64,000 nt of DNA from Ariolimax columbianus (lineage: Eukaryota; Mollusca; Gastropoda; Stylommatophora; Arionidae): contig JAVGWX010000002.1 in NCBI GenBank assembly GCA_036924085.1, positions 88,245,704 through 88,309,703 on the forward strand, read 5' to 3'. Numbering within the stretch: the first letter of the stretch is position 1; every line of letters starts with the position of its first letter. Under the pieces are notes generated by a model, which ran no database searches, was not told the origin of the DNA, and saw nothing but the letters and a program-made list of their open reading frames with translations. Below, one piece after another: positions 44,250-56,309 of this stretch. A program made the position numbers and the translations under genes.

Positions 44250-45005
44250 ATTATCTCCATTGCTTGGTTGTTTTCATCATCAGGTGCCGTGCCGGGTGGC
44301 GTTGGCAATCACGGACCTCCATCCACTTCTATCACGTGTGTCGTTTACCAACTCTATTGTTGATTGTCGCCCATGCCATTATCTCAGGCTGTCATGACGC
44401 GGTCCAAGCCGCATCTTCTCATAACATGCCCCCAAAAAAGGATGACTGTCTTGTTCTGATTCTCGCAATAAGTTGTCTTTGTGCCTCCTCATGAACCCCG
44501 CAATAAGTTGTCTTTGTGCCTCCTCATGAACCCCGCAATAAGTTGTCTTTGTGCCTCCTTGAGTAGTGTATCATTAGTCTTCTTTGCAGTCCATGGGATC
44601 CGCAGCAGTATTCTGTAAAACCACATCTCCGCTGCTTCCAAAGATCAAAGCGCTTATCCATGATTCACTGCCAAATGTCAGCAGTGGTTCCACGCTAAGA
44701 ACTTTCTTTCTCATTTCCACGGACAAGATTTTGTTGCACAATATTAATATTCCTTTCATGTTCTGGAAGACCGATTTTGCTTGGACTTCTGCAATTTATT
44801 TCGTAATTGCATCTTACATTTGATGTTATGTATGTGCCCATGTATTTTAACGTGTTAACTTGTTTCATTTTGGTCCCCTTCGCTTTGACGCATCCCTTTG
44901 GAGAGTCCGGTTTCTTCGTTCCTACCATGACTTCCGATTTCTGAGGCCTTTGTTTTCCCTTTGCTGAACTACCATGTCTACCATTTCCTGCAAGTCGGTT
45001 GTTTT
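44250..45005 (-). mobile_element. LINE post-RT fragment, minus strand
   Basis: Minus-strand pieces: MVGTKKPDSPKGCVKAKGTK and NTLKYMGTYITSNVRCNYEI, matching 'F+YLGS.IT.D..C..EI' of RTE-like LINEs. Then MKGILILCNKILSVEMRKKV and PLLTFGSESWIS, matching 'LTYGSEAWT', and a decayed end. Frameshifted. Contains a 35-bp triplication. Confidence 0.78.
44464..44570. repeat. 35-bp triplication inside LINE fragment
   Basis: CAATAAG at 44466, 44501 and 44536. The unit holds CAATAAGTTGTCTTTGTGCC and TCCTCATGAACCCCG. It lies in the C-terminal coding part of the minus-strand LINE. Confidence 0.92.
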
Positions 45006-45085
45006 ACATAATAATAATAACAATAACAATAATAATATAGTAAGTAGCATGTCCTGTACAGAACATGGCTTCTTACAACCGCCAC

Positions 45086-45340
45086 CTATTTGCCCGCTAT
45101 AAGTTTCTTGGCAAGTGTGCAGTAAGGTAGATTGCCATTGCTTTCCGTACGTGGAGGAACAATCGACCGAGAAAAAAAACCAGTGTCTGCCAAGCTTGAC
45201 ACAGTAGTGATGCTGTCGCTGTAAAGACCAATCCTAGAACAGCATACCTTGTCACATTCAGGGAACACATGCGGGGAGCCAGCTGTTGTCAGTACGGTTT
45301 TTTTTCGGGCAGCGAGCTTTCGCAGATCCTCCACTACGGC
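45086..45340 (-). mobile_element. LINE C-terminal zinc-finger fragment, minus strand
   Basis: Encodes LAARKKTVLTTAGSPHVFPE then CDKVCCSRIGLYSDS. 'C..VCxSRIGLYSH' is a common terminal motif of RTE-like ORF2 proteins. Adjacent sequence is decayed. Confidence 0.65.
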
Positions 45341-45764
45341 TATGTTCTCTGCGATCTGAGCATCGTCAGTGATACTAGCTCGGCAGGTGGTACGGTCTTA
45401 TGCATGCATCTCCAATGAGGAGATTACATCAATATTGAAGCTTTTCAGAGACACTTTCAATAAGTGCTGTCACTCCTTTGCTTCCCCGCATGCGGGTCTG
45501 ACTCCACCGAGTCATTTGGTTGGGATATTCTGGTGTCACATTTACAGAAGGCGTGTCCCGTGGCTTATGTCAACATAACCCGGCGCAATTTTTGTGACGT
45601 GGTTGGTCAATCAAGAACGAAAGTTCACAGTGACAGAAACTCAGCAAAAATCAGCAATGCTGGACTGCGTAGGTGTCATGCCCCGTAAGAGGGTAGAAAC
45701 TGTCTAAACAATAGAAATAATCCCGTCTGTAAAACACACGTGACACGTCACGTGTCACGTTAAA
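45341..45764. other. Unassigned, probably decayed LINE sequence
   Basis: No clear motif. It sits between two LINE ends in opposite orientation. Confidence 0.35.
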
Positions 45765-46255
45765 CATCACATACAAAGATGGAGTTACAAATGAGAAAAT
45801 ACAAGATAGAATTACAACAGCAATAGGGCCTTTTGAAGTCCTCATGGCAAATGTTACAAGAAGGAAACTTGCTTGGTACGGTCACATATCGAGATCAAAT
45901 GGTCTTGGTACGGTCACATATCGAGATCAAATGGTCTTGGTACGGTCACATATCGAGATCAAATAGTCTTGGTACGGTCACATATCGAGATCAAATGGTC
46001 TTGGTACGGTCACATATCGAGATCAAATGGTCTTGGTACGGTCACATATCGAGATCAAATGGTCTTGCAAATTCGATCCTCCACGGAAAGGTGTAAGGCA
46101 GACGACGAATAGGACGGCCCAAAAAGAGGTGGGAGGACAACATAAACGAATGCACCAGTCTCCGACCAGAAGAGTCACAGGCAGCGGCGGGAGGTTTTGT
46201 GAAGATATCTTCATGTGTGCCCCAACGACCTCACCGGTTACGGGATGACCTGACC
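45765..46255 (+). mobile_element. RTE-like LINE C-terminus containing a 32-bp array
   Basis: Read with the repeat collapsed: 'DGVTNEKIQDRITTAIGPFE', VLMANVTRRKLAWYGHISRS, LANSILHGKV, then 'GRPKKRWEDNINECTSLRPE' and a short tail to about 46250. This is the familiar 'RKLxWYGHxxRSxGLAxxILxGxV...RxRWEDNIxEWTxL' end of one RTE-like family. Confidence 0.82.
45869..46070 (+). repeat. 32-bp array inside LINE C-terminus
   Basis: About six copies with a 32-bp period (GGTACGGTCACATATCGAGA at 45875, 45907 and so on). The unit encodes 'WYGHISRSNGL'. 32 is not a multiple of three, so the frame rotates. Confidence 0.94.
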
Positions 46256-46585
46256 TGACCTGAAAACAAACGGAACTTGAATGCGTTTCAACTGGCCATC
46301 GCTCTCTAAGATAGAGCACACCGGTGAAGACCAAACGTGTTCAGATTCGTTACCTAGGTTCACTCAAGCGGTTAAATTAATGGACGCCATCGAGTCAAAA
46401 CTTGTCCACGCACATTTTCCATTTAAACACAAAACATATGGCCTAAACCACAGCTGTCAGTTTGATTTGCAAACCTTTCACAAGTCTGTTCGGTTTATCC
46501 AAGTAGTTTCGTTAGAATCCGTTAAAATCTCAGAAAAACACACCGACATCGGGAGCGAGAACAACACACGTACTGTTCAGTGGCC
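46256..46585. other. Unassigned, nothing recognised
   Basis: A frame of about 90 codons is open on the + strand before the following repeat. It shows no known motif and is not supported as a gene. Confidence 0.35.
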
Positions 46586-46589
46586 ACAT

Positions 46590-46910
46590 TCCCACTACAA
46601 CATACATCTTTATTTCTACAAACATCCCTTCCCACTGCAACATACATCTTTATTACTGAAAACATCACTTCCCACTACAACACACATCTTTATTCGAACA
46701 AACATCCCTTTCCACTACAATAAATATCTTTATTACTACAAATAGCCGTCTTACACTACAAGAAACATACCTTCCCACTACAACATTCATCCCGTCCCAC
46801 TACAACAAATATCTTTATTACAACAAACATCCCTCTCGCATTACAACAAACATCCCTCTCGCATTACAACAAACATCCCTCTCGCATTACAACATACATC
46901 TTTATTACCA
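46590..46910. repeat. Degenerate minisatellite of 23-32 bp units
   Basis: Repeats of CCACTACAACATACATCTTT and, at 46820-46905, three copies of ACAACAAACATCCCTCTCGC. Confidence 0.88.
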
Positions 46911-47685
46911 CAACGGGGGTGTGACATACAATTGGTTGGGTGATGACCAGAACTAATCCTTCATGTTGCTCATGAAACTGTAAGTACACAATCGTTGCTT
47001 GTAACCCCCTTGCACCGTCTTGACTATGAAATGTCACACGATATAATGACAATTATCCCAAACAAGGTAACCAGCAGACAGCCGTCACATCGCCATGTTC
47101 TTATCAAATGTCACAGGAAAATAATGACAATCGTATTTATCTGTCTTGTCTCTAGAGGACGAAATAAACAGCAACGGATAACACGCTTCCGTCCATCCTA
47201 CACACCAGTAGCATGTGTCCAGAGTGTTGAAAGGTTCAATCATATCCAGTTCACAAGACAAACCAACAAATTGATATTCAACCGTCTTTTGCGGGAGTAC
47301 ATAAAAAGGTACCGCCATCTCGGTCGCTATGTGACGTCACTATCGCAAATGTGTCCAATTTGGCTGACAATGTATTATTTCTCGATGCGATCGCTACACC
47401 ACGTAGGGAAAGTAATAGCAACCTACCGCACTGCACACCTGCCAGGACAATTTTAACAGCCAAATAGGTTGGCCGTTGTAAGAAGAGACGTTCTGCAAGG
47501 GACATGCTATTTATATTTAATACAACATACATCTTTATTACTGTGTTGTGTAGTTTTCTACCGTTTCCGAAGAAGACCACATTTTCATCTGTCAATCCTG
47601 GAGTGGGTTTGTAGATGGCTGAACAAACCAATTGAGCCAGAATTATCTGTCACACTGAGGGAAGAGAAATACTGTCTGACCGACA
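46911..47685. other. Intergenic, nothing recognised
   Basis: Several frames of about 100-150 codons overlap on both strands with no recognisable family motif, start context or splice pattern. Confidence 0.4.
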
Positions 47686-47689
47686 GGCG

Positions 47690-48010
47690 GAGGTAACTCG
47701 ACTCTTGCCTTTCGTGTCGTTCGTCTCCGTGCAAGCTTCCTTGCTTCTCGTCTGCTCTATATGTGTCGTGTCAGAAGAGATTTGACTACACCAGGCAGGG
47801 CGATCAGCAGCGTGTTCTCCCAATTATCAGGGTCAATGTCACAGTTCTTCAGTGAGGCTTTCAAAGTGTCTTTGTCACATTTTATTTGGCCACCGCGAGC
47901 TCGCTTGCCTGACTCAAGCTCGCCGTAGAATATTTTCTTTGGAAGCCCCTCATATGACATGCGGGCAACATGGCCAATCCATCCAAGCAAGTCAACAGTA
48001 CATTGCATTT
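47690..48010 (-). mobile_element. RTE-like LINE C-terminal fragment, minus strand
   Basis: Encodes LLGWIGHVARMSYEGLPKKI, FYGELESGKRARGGQIKCDK and TLKASLKNCDIDPDNWENTL. Same family as 30365-32610 but without the 42-bp amplification, so it shows the unexpanded state of that segment. Confidence 0.85.
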
Positions 48011-48665
48011 CATTTCATCTTTATTACTAGACTTTCTAACTACAAAATACCTCATTATGACCACTTTGTTCTTACTAGAACTAATCAAGACTGCAGACTC
48101 AATCGGAAAAAGAAAACAAGAATACAGACCACAGACCACAATTTATAACCACACTGTCACAATACACACAATAACAAATATGCCATAAAAAAGCCAACAC
48201 ATTTCCTATAACCGAGGTTCATTTGTCTCGCCAAAAGCAGGAAAAGAGAGCAAATGCTAAAAAAATGCGCACGTAAAAACAAAACACACATTGAACAAAA
48301 TAAACAACAGCAACACACAAAACCCCAGTCCATTTCGTCGAAATTCATTTGTTAACATTGAGATTTAGCAAGGAAACCATTACTCTTTATTTCGATCTCC
48401 ATCTCTTGTGTTTTTCAAAATGAAAGGACAGGGACGATAACTCTCGTTATGTTGTCGTGCAAGGTCTAACAACATGCGGTTCATTCCCCAATTGATTATA
48501 TATCTTGGAAGAAACGGTACCAGACAATACCCCCCCCCCCCCCCCACCCCCCTACAAATGAACCAGAACAGGGAACTAGTAGGGCAGTGGGTGTCTTGTA
48601 TAACCAACATTGAAAATAATAGACAACCGTAATAACAGAAAGGAAATGCTTACGACGAATATTGG
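48011..48665. other. Intergenic, includes poly-C tract
   Basis: No gene recognised. A C-rich run at 48531-48553 could form a G-quadruplex on the minus strand. Confidence 0.5.
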
Positions 48666-48674
48666 ATGTAACAA

Positions 48675-48694
48675 GATTAGTAGCAGTAGCAATG

Positions 48695-48726
<32 letters not shown>

Positions 48727-51206
48727 TAGTAGTTGTAGTGGTAGTAGTAGTAGTAGTTAGTAGTTGTAGTGGTAGTAGTAGTAGCAGTGGTAGTAGTAGT
48801 TAGTAGTATTAGTAGTAGTTGTGCCAGTAGTAGTAGTAGTAGCAGTAGTACGAGTAATGGTAGTAGTGGTAATGGTAGTAGTAGTAGCAGTGGTAGTAGT
48901 AGTAGTGGTAGTAGTAGTAGTGGTAGTAGTAGCAGTAGTGGTAGTAGTAGTAGTGGTAGTAGTAGTAGTGGTAGTAGTAGCAGTAGTGGTAGTAGTAGAA
49001 ATAGTAGTTAGCAGTAGTAGTGGTAGTAGTAGCAGTGGTAGTAGTAGTAGTTAGTTGTAGTGGTAATGGCAGTTGCAGTAGTAGTTGTATTTGCAGCAAT
49101 AGCAGTAGTAGTAGCAGTAGGAGTAAAAGTAGTAGCAATAGCAGTAGTAGCAGCAGTAGCAGCAGCAGTAGTAGCAGTAGCAGCAGCAGTAGTAGCAGTA
49201 GCAGCAGCAGTAGTAGCAGTAGCAGCAGCAGTAGCAGTAGTAGCAGAAGTAGCAGTAGCAGTAGTAGCAGCAGTAGCAGTAGTAGCAGCATTAGCAGTAG
49301 CAGTAGTAGCAGCAGTGGCAGCAGTAGTAGCAGTAGCAGTCTCAGTAGTAGCAGTAGCAGTATCAGTAGTAGCCGTAGCAGTAGCAGCAGCAGTAGCAGT
49401 AGCAGTAGTAGCAGTAGCAGTCGCAGTATCAGTAGTAGCAGCAGTAGCAGTAGCAGCAGTAGCCGTAGCAGCAGCAGTAGTAGTAGCAGTAGCAGTAGTA
49501 GCAGCAGCAGTAGCAGTAGCAGTATCAGTAGTAGCAGTAGCAGTAGTAGCAGTAGCAGCAGCAGTAGCAGTATCAGTAGTAGCCGTAGCAGTAGCAGTAG
49601 CAGTAGTAGCAGTAGCAGTAGCAGTAGTAGCAGTAGTAGCAGTAGCAGTAGTAGCAGTAGCAGTAGCAGTAGTAGCACTAGTAGCAGTAGCAGTAGTAGC
49701 AGTAGCAGTAGCAGTAGTAGCAGTAGCAGCAGCAGTAGTAGCAGTAGTAGCAGTAGCAGTAGTAGCAGTAGTAGCAGTCACAGCAGTAGCAGTAGCAGTA
49801 GCAGTAGCAGTAGTAGCAGTAGCAGTAGTAGCAGTCGCAGCAGTAGCAGTATCAGCAGTAGCCGTAGCAGTAGCAGTAGCAGTAGTAGCCGTAGCAGTAG
49901 CAGCAGCAGTAGCAGTATCAGTAGTAGCAGTAGCAGCAGCAGTAGTAGCAGTAGCAGTAGTAGCAGTATCAGTAGTAACAGTAGCAGTAGCAGTAGTAGC
50001 AGTATCAGTAGTAGCAGTAGCAGTAGTAGCAGTAGCAGCAGCAGTAGCAGTAGTAGCAGTAGCAGTAGCAGTGGTAGCAGTAGCAGTAGTAGCAGTAGCA
50101 GTATCAGCAGTAGCCGTAGTAGTAGCAGCAGAAGTAGCAGTAGCAGTAGTAGCCGTAGTAGTAGCAGCAGAAGTAGCAGTATCAGTAGCAGCAGTAGCAG
50201 TATCAGTAGTAGCAGTATCAGCAGTAGCAGTAGCAGTAGCAGTAGTAGCAGTAGTAGCAGTAGTAGCAGTAGTAGCAGCAGTAGCAGTAGTAGCAGTAGT
50301 AGCAGTAGTAGCAGCAGTAGCAGTAGTAGCAGTAGTAGCAGTAGCAGCAGCAGTAGCAGTAGAAGCAGTAGTAGCAGTAGTAGCAGTATCAGTATCAGTA
50401 GTAGCAGCAGTAGCAGTAGTAGCAGTAGTAGCAGTAGCAGCAGCAGTAGCAGTAGAAGCAGTAGTAGCAGTAGTAGCAGTATCAGTATCAGTAGTAGCAG
50501 CAGTAGCAGTAGTAGCAGTAGTAGCAGTAGCAGCAGTAGCAGTAGTAGCAGCAGTAGCAGTAGCAGCAGTAGCAGCAGTAGCAGCAGTAGCAGCAGCAGT
50601 ATCAGTATCAGTAGTAGCAGTAGCAGTAGCAGTAGTAGCAGTATCAGTAGTAGCAGTAGCAGTAGCAGTATCAGTAGTAGCAGTATCAGCAGTAGCAGTA
50701 GCAGTATCAGCAGTAGCAGTAGCAGTATCAGCAGTAGCAGTAGCAGTAGCAGTATCAGTAGTAGCAGTATCAGTAGTAGCAGCAGTAGCAGCAGTAGCAG
50801 TAGTAGCAGTATCAGTAGTAGCAGTAGCAGTAGTAGTAGCAGTAGCAGTAGCAGTAGCAGTAGTAGCAGCAGTATCAGTAGTAGCAGTAGCAGTAGTAGT
50901 AGCAGTAGCAGTAGCAGTAGCAGTAGTAGCAGTAGTAGCAGTAGTAGCAGTATCAGCAGTAGCAGTATCAGTAGTAGCAGCAGTAGCAGTAGTAGCAGCA
51001 GTAGCAGCAGTAGCAGTAGTAGCAGTAGCAGTAGTAGCAGCAGTAGCAGCAGTAGCAGTATCAGTACTAGCAGTAGTAGCAGTAGCAGTAGTAGCAGCAG
51101 TAGCAGCAGTAGCAGTAGTAGCAGTATCAGTAGTAGCAGTAGCAGTATCAGTAGTAGCAGTAGTAGTAGTAGCAGCAGTAGCAGTAGTAGCAGTAGTAGC
51201 AGCAGC
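48675..51206. repeat. 2.5 kb (AGY)n microsatellite
   Basis: Continuous AGT/AGC triplets with occasional ATC, GGT, CGT and AGA substitutions. The left 400 bp is mostly AGT with GGT; the rest alternates AGC and AGT in 6- and 9-bp higher-order patterns. The very long Ser, Leu, Val/Ala and Ala/Thr frames on both strands are trivial consequences. It abuts, on its right, the 3' end of a minus-strand LINE. Confidence 0.98.
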
Positions 51207-52175
51207 CCCTTTCAGTCATGACGAATGATATGACTTGGATTTGGTAAACACCAAATTAATTGGTTTCGTTGTCTTTTCATTTCACTGTGCTGCAAGAGCT
51301 TCTCTTCACCAAGCGTGAGGTCGCCTCTTACGGTACGTCTCCACTTGGATCGGTATTCAGCTCCGTCTTCTCAGGATGTCAGACTCATGTCCTGATGCTT
51401 CATATCATATCACGCTTACACACATTTTTTAAACTCGACTGTGGTTGGCCGACTGTTCCTTTGCCATCCGCCAACTGTCCAAAGAAGATATCTTTGAGAA
51501 TGAGACTATCTATGATGCGACGAACATGACCAAGCCATCGTACCCTTCGCTGCCTAAGGAGAGTGTACGTGCCTTGGAGACCGGTGAGAGAGTGCACCTC
51601 TACATTTATCACTCTGTCCATCCATGTAATTCCAAGAACGGATCGCATGCACCGTAGATGGAATGTATTAACCATTGGTTGTAAAAATCTCGCTACCAAA
51701 CATGAGTTTGCTGACGACACATGCATTATACACCATGACCTTGGTTTTAATTGTCCGTTTCTGGTTTTTGCAAACACTCGTTGTGAGGCGAGCAAATGTA
51801 TCAGGAGCTTTGCAAATGCGACTGTCTATTTCTGGGTCTAGAAAGAACTTGTCGTGGATAAGGGATACCAGGTATGTGGATTTGTACACAGTTAGGAGTT
51901 GGCGTGGATTCTACTTCCTGTAAGAGCACATTTGTTTTATTGTGAGACCAAAATCTTTGCAAGCTTGGGAGAAGCGATCTATCAAGGTCCGACGTTCCTG
52001 CTGACTGTGGCTGATAATTGCAGCATCATCAGCGAAAGGCAAGTCTCTGATGGTGATCTCCCTGATCTACGTTTTGTCTTCAGCCTTGCAGGACTACAGC
52101 CCACCATCCGACATAGTATTAAGGCAGATTCCTTCATTTGGGATACCAAATACGTGCTACAGTAACAGTACAAAG
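51207..52175 (-). mobile_element. RTE-like LINE 3' half, minus strand, abutting (AGY)n
   Basis: From 52175 downward: 'DGGLFNPARLKAKTK'-like and 'DLLFADDAAIIS' (RT motif C, about 52030, in shifted frames), SYLVSLIHDKFFLDPEIDSR, VYNACVVSKLMFGSEIFTTN, HLRCMRSVLGITWMDRVINV, TLLRQRRVRWLGHVRRI, FFGQLADGKGTVGQPQ and NVCKRDM. Its 3' end (GGGGCTGCTGC on the minus strand) runs straight into the triplet repeat. 5' truncated, with several frameshifts. Confidence 0.85.
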
Positions 52176-52181
52176 AAGGAG

Positions 52182-52428
52182 GGGACGGCGTAGCCTAGTG
52201 GTTAAGTGGCACGGCTCACACGCCGAAGGTGCTGGGTTAGATCCCCATCACAGCATCGGCCGTTACTCCGGGGAAGTAAACCCTTAGAAAATACAGGAGG
52301 AAGCATATCCTTACATAAAATACATGCTGAAGTCGGATGCACTGGGCCGACAGGCGCAAAATAAAAACCACAGTGCAACGCACGCCACCTTGGGGATTGG
52401 GTAAATAAGGTGAACGGAAAAAAATATT
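52182..52428 (+). mobile_element. tRNA-derived SINE, family B, most complete copy
   Basis: Full head: A box TAGCCTAGTGGTTAAGTGG and B box GCTGGGTTAGATCCCC, then the body shared with 4805 and 54325 (GTCGGATGCACTGGGCCGAC) and an A-rich tail. Confidence 0.88.
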
Positions 52429-52865
52429 AAAAAACCCCTTTAATATTTGCATAAAGTATCAGACAGTTGAAGTCTTATTGTATTTTATGCTATCATATTA
52501 TGAGTCCGCGTGATATATACAATGAAAGGGAATTGCATTAGGAATACTGAAATGTAAATTATATAAATATATCTCCATTCCTAAAACGGTAAAAAGAAAG
52601 AAACATGCAAAAAAAAAAAAAAAAAAAAAAAAGTAAGAAACATGCATCCCAAAAAAAACACAAAAAAGTGCGTGGAAAAAAACAACAACTGACATTTCAA
52701 ATTGACCCAATAAAACCTGCTGATTCATATCTTTTGTCGTTTGTGAAAAAATATACATATATATTAAAAGGTATAATCTTAAAGTTCTCGGCCCTTGACA
52801 GTCGTCTCTCTTTCTGAAAGAGTTAAGATATAAGTCCCGTGCTTTCTTCTACCCATTGCTTGTGG
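52429..52865. other. AT-rich intergenic with poly-A
   Basis: Poly-A of about 25 at 52608-52632. No gene. Confidence 0.5.
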
Positions 52866-52867
52866 GG

Positions 52868-52992
52868 GATAGGAGACTAACGTCTGGTCACGAAAAACAT
52901 ACTGATCGGACAATGTTAGTCAGGGTCAGGCGGGGAGAGGAGACTAACGTCTGGTCACGAAAAACATACTGATCGGACAATGTTAGTCAGGG
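52868..52992. repeat. Tandem duplication of about 60 bp
   Basis: GGAGACTAACGTCTGGTCAC and ACATACTGATCGGACAATG each occur twice about 61 bp apart. Confidence 0.9.
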
Positions 52993-53261
52993 GAAATAAA
53001 TATATTGACCAAATCTCCACGCTACTTCCACGCAGTCCTTAGTCGACCTGTACTTCTACAGAGGCAGATGTCCCTTGTGCTGGTCCCACTTAGTCCACAT
53101 GTACTTCTACAGGGGCAGATGACCATTTCAATGTCCCAGCTCTGGTATAAGCTGGATGTAGCCGGATGAAGGGTTTCCTGCTTAGCGGGCTAGGCTCGAG
53201 CGGCTTAATACTCCGCTGCGTTGGGACAATCACTTACGGAGTGTGGTTAACCGATGTGTGT

Positions 53262-53340
53262 CTATCTTAATAGACTCAAACACTAGAGCAAAGTAAACTC
53301 GCAGCCTGTTAAGTACCATCTATGCTGCTCTAAACAAACC
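53262..53340 (-). mobile_element. SINE family C tail fragment (type 1)
   Basis: The inverted match (CTTAATAGACTCAAACACTAG and TAAACTCGCAGCC) corresponds to the 3' tail at 29890-29950. Head and body are absent. Confidence 0.5.
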
Positions 53341-54320
53341 ACCTAACCGTGGCCGGTGTTATGTCATGTCACACAGTTAGTCGCCTCTCACGACTTGACC
53401 TCTGTGAGTCAGTGGGGCTATTCTTGTCCTTGTCATTCACAAAGACCCCGGCGGACTACTCGGGGACTAGTTCTCACTACAAACAGGCTATATCATAGGC
53501 ATCATGTCAAACAGAGGATAGGCGGGGTGGGGGTGGGGAGGGGAAGGGGCTGGCGTGATCCACGTGGTAGTGAGCGACACTCAGGTAAAATTAGCATATC
53601 ACATCCCCCGTCTGGAAATGACGTCACAGGTCACAGAATAGTCCACTTTAACTGTGGGGGTGTCAAACATCGCGCCTTTAAAGGGATTGCCAAAAGCACA
53701 CAAGATAACTCTGTTTCATTTGACTGTGTCCTACAATCACACTCTTGCACAACTTTCACGTGCGCCCTCAGCGCACTTTGGTTGGGCTGGCTTCTGAGAG
53801 AGCACAAACCTAGCATAGGTACATACAGATGCACACATGCATCCAAGCACTGGTTATCGCCCAATTGACTACTGCCTAAGGTGGAATAGGCGTGCCTCCG
53901 CCAGTAGAAACTAGTGGAGGCAAACACGTAAAATAAAAACAAATAAAAAAATAGATGTAATCATCAAACAGTCAATGACAAGCCCACAAAGGCCCACATA
54001 AGCATATTCTTGATTCGTACATGTGCGAGACCACGTGGCGTCGACGCATCAAAGTAAATGGTTTGAACGTTCTCATCTCCATTCTTGCCGACATTATCCT
54101 GTGTCTGTCCTCCAATTATTTCAATCCGCCTGCCAGGAAATGTCCTTCTGCTCCTTGTTAGGCCCCTACATTCTTCCAGAAGTATTGTCGGAGAACTGAA
54201 TATAACCATGTTTTCTACAAATCTATCTTTATTCAAGTTTTTTACTTATTTATTAACAATACAATGACATCTACCTGTCCTGCCCTTAACTCGAAATTTA
54301 ATGTTCCACTACAGTCATCA
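53341..54320. other. Intergenic, nothing supported
   Basis: Contains a G-rich tract at 53521-53553 and open frames of 170 codons (+, from 53356) and 90 codons (-, from 54236). Neither shows a motif I recognise or a convincing gene structure. Confidence 0.4.
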
Positions 54321-54324
54321 GCAT

Positions 54325-54512
54325 CAGCCGTTACCCCGGGGAAGCGAGCCCTTAGAAAACGCAGGAGGAAGTAGACCCTTACATGAAATGCATGCTGAAG
54401 TCGGATGCACTAGGCCGATAGGCACAAAATAAAATCCACAGTGCAACACATACCGCCTTTGTGGATTAGAGAAATAAGGCGGACGCAAAAAAAAAAAAAT
54501 ACAAAAAAATAC
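54325..54512 (+). mobile_element. tRNA-derived SINE, family B, 5' truncated
   Basis: Begins inside the body (GGCCGTTACCCCGGGGAAG-like block). It carries GAAGTCGGATGCACTAGGCC and ends in an A-rich tail. Confidence 0.85.
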
Positions 54513-56305
54513 GTATGGCGGGAACACAGGGATCTCTATTTGGGGTGAATTAAAGAACAAGTGCCCAAATTCATATCGTGGGATTTTAACAACAATAACA
54601 TTTACAACAACAATCCTTGGTCGGTTATTTTCACTTGAAGCGTCCCATAGTTTAAGACTCCTCGCTTGGAGCCAGCAATATGACGTCAGATCCCTGCTCC
54701 CTTCCCTGCAGTCCACCACCCATACAGCGAGCGTCACCGAAGGACCAGCCAGGCGCTAAGACAGCACAGCTTGTAACGAACAGGCGGACTCGCTCGCCTG
54801 GTCATCCTATCTCCTCTCCTATTCCCCACACGCCCAAACTGACGTACACACTCATACACAGAGAAATACTCACGAACACTCCGAGACGTGTTGCGTGGTC
54901 TTGCTCACGTGGCCCCCCACTAAGACAACCAGGGCTTGTGTCGGCTGTGCTGGTTCAAACTTCTTTTCCAAATAAAGAAACTGCATAAATCATCTTCAGG
55001 AATGCTTATCAATAATGGATATTCTTTGGCTGTCGCTGTGACTTCGATCGGATTAGGCTGCTCTGAATAAAATTCGTGCGCCTTTAGGGCGAAATCTCGA
55101 GTCCTGTTTCCTAAACACAAATCAGCGACTGAGTCAAATTAGCCCCGGATATATCATTGGTTCTTTCTGTCGTGTAGGACGATAGTAAGTTGTGCTTTGA
55201 AAAAAAAGGATGTAGCTACAGTCCATGACAATAACAAACACGTACACAGACGTAAGATAATTGTGTAGACACAGGGCCTGTTCGCGTGGAGACAAGTGAT
55301 ATAGGTACATTAATTACAGAGGTTTATATCTATCCACTGCTGTGATTTTATTGAAGTAGTTGACGAGCGCTGATTGTGTGTGTCTGTTGACTCTGTTAGT
55401 TTGTAGTTTTGGTTTCATAATTCAAGTCTTACATTCCGTGTCAGGTCTACTTCTTCTTCCATCTCCGCTCTTAAATTAGTTTCCATTATAAAGCCTAGTT
55501 TATCTTCTTTCTGTTGTCATATGGTTTACGATGTGAGGTAAAACTATCTCTCAAGAAATACTGGTCGTCTGTCTTTACATTCCTAGTTGCATATTCACGG
55601 ATTTCTCTGATAAGCTTGGTAGTATAAGACTTTACTCGTAACTGTTCAGTATTTTCTCTCAAACAAACAATTATCTTCATCTTTTAAAAAAATTATTAAT
55701 CAGCTTTCCCAGAGCGATAAACTCTTGGGTATTCTAGATAATAACGCTCAATGTCTAGTGGCTTTCCCTGCCACCCGGGGCAAAAACCAGAATTATATCT
55801 GGCTTCTTTCATAACTCTGACAGCGTCACTCAAATCTTCTGGTCTGCACGAGGTCATTTATCCCATAATTGAGTTGAGGGATGACTATACTGTCACGCTG
55901 CTCCTCTTATGGAGCAGCCAGACTTGCAGAGGATGCTCTAATATTTTGTTCTGCTTCATGCACAGACACTTGTTTGTACTCGGATCTTCATCTTGTTGAC
56001 TAGAGGATATGTCAGCTTGCAGTGACATTTAAGAAGAATTGGTTCCAATCTTCATATGTTCTCTGCAAGGAGATGCATTGTTGTTATCTGATACTCTTAG
56101 TTTTCACTGCAACATTTCTTTCTGATGTTTATTGTTACAAGTGACTATTTTTATTCACACTTGAAGTTATACCTTACATTCTGTGTCGGTGAAACCTTAC
56201 ATTTTATCTAAGTGGAATTTAAGTTTTACTTGTGTCCATGAAACAAAATGTTACAGTCTGTGTTAGTAAAATTAAATTGTACATTCTTTGTTAGTAAAAT
56301 GAAGT
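54513..56305. other. Intergenic, nothing recognised
   Basis: 1.8 kb without recognised gene, LINE or SINE. From 56160 to 56300 the words TTACATTCT and TTAGTAAAAT recur loosely. Confidence 0.45.
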
Positions 56306-56309
56306 TTAT

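Noticed and set aside
48809..51228. Very long open frames (up to 733 codons of mostly Ser; also Leu and Ala/Val/Thr runs) on both strands
   Set aside because: All frames of an AGT/AGC triplet repeat are open by construction. There is no start context, domain or splice signal.
52182..52260. tRNA genes (also at 10660, 14465, 21770, 23230, 29605)
   Set aside because: A and B boxes are present, but the sequences do not close an acceptor stem, occur as multicopy heads of longer bodies, and often have poly-A or family-specific ends, so they are SINEs.
53356..53868. 170-codon + strand frame as a gene
   Set aside because: No recognisable motif, low-complexity Gly/Arg-rich middle, and no splice or promoter support.
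53964..54236. 90-codon minus-strand frame as a gene
   Set aside because: It looks less repetitive than most but has no recognised family. Left as unassigned.
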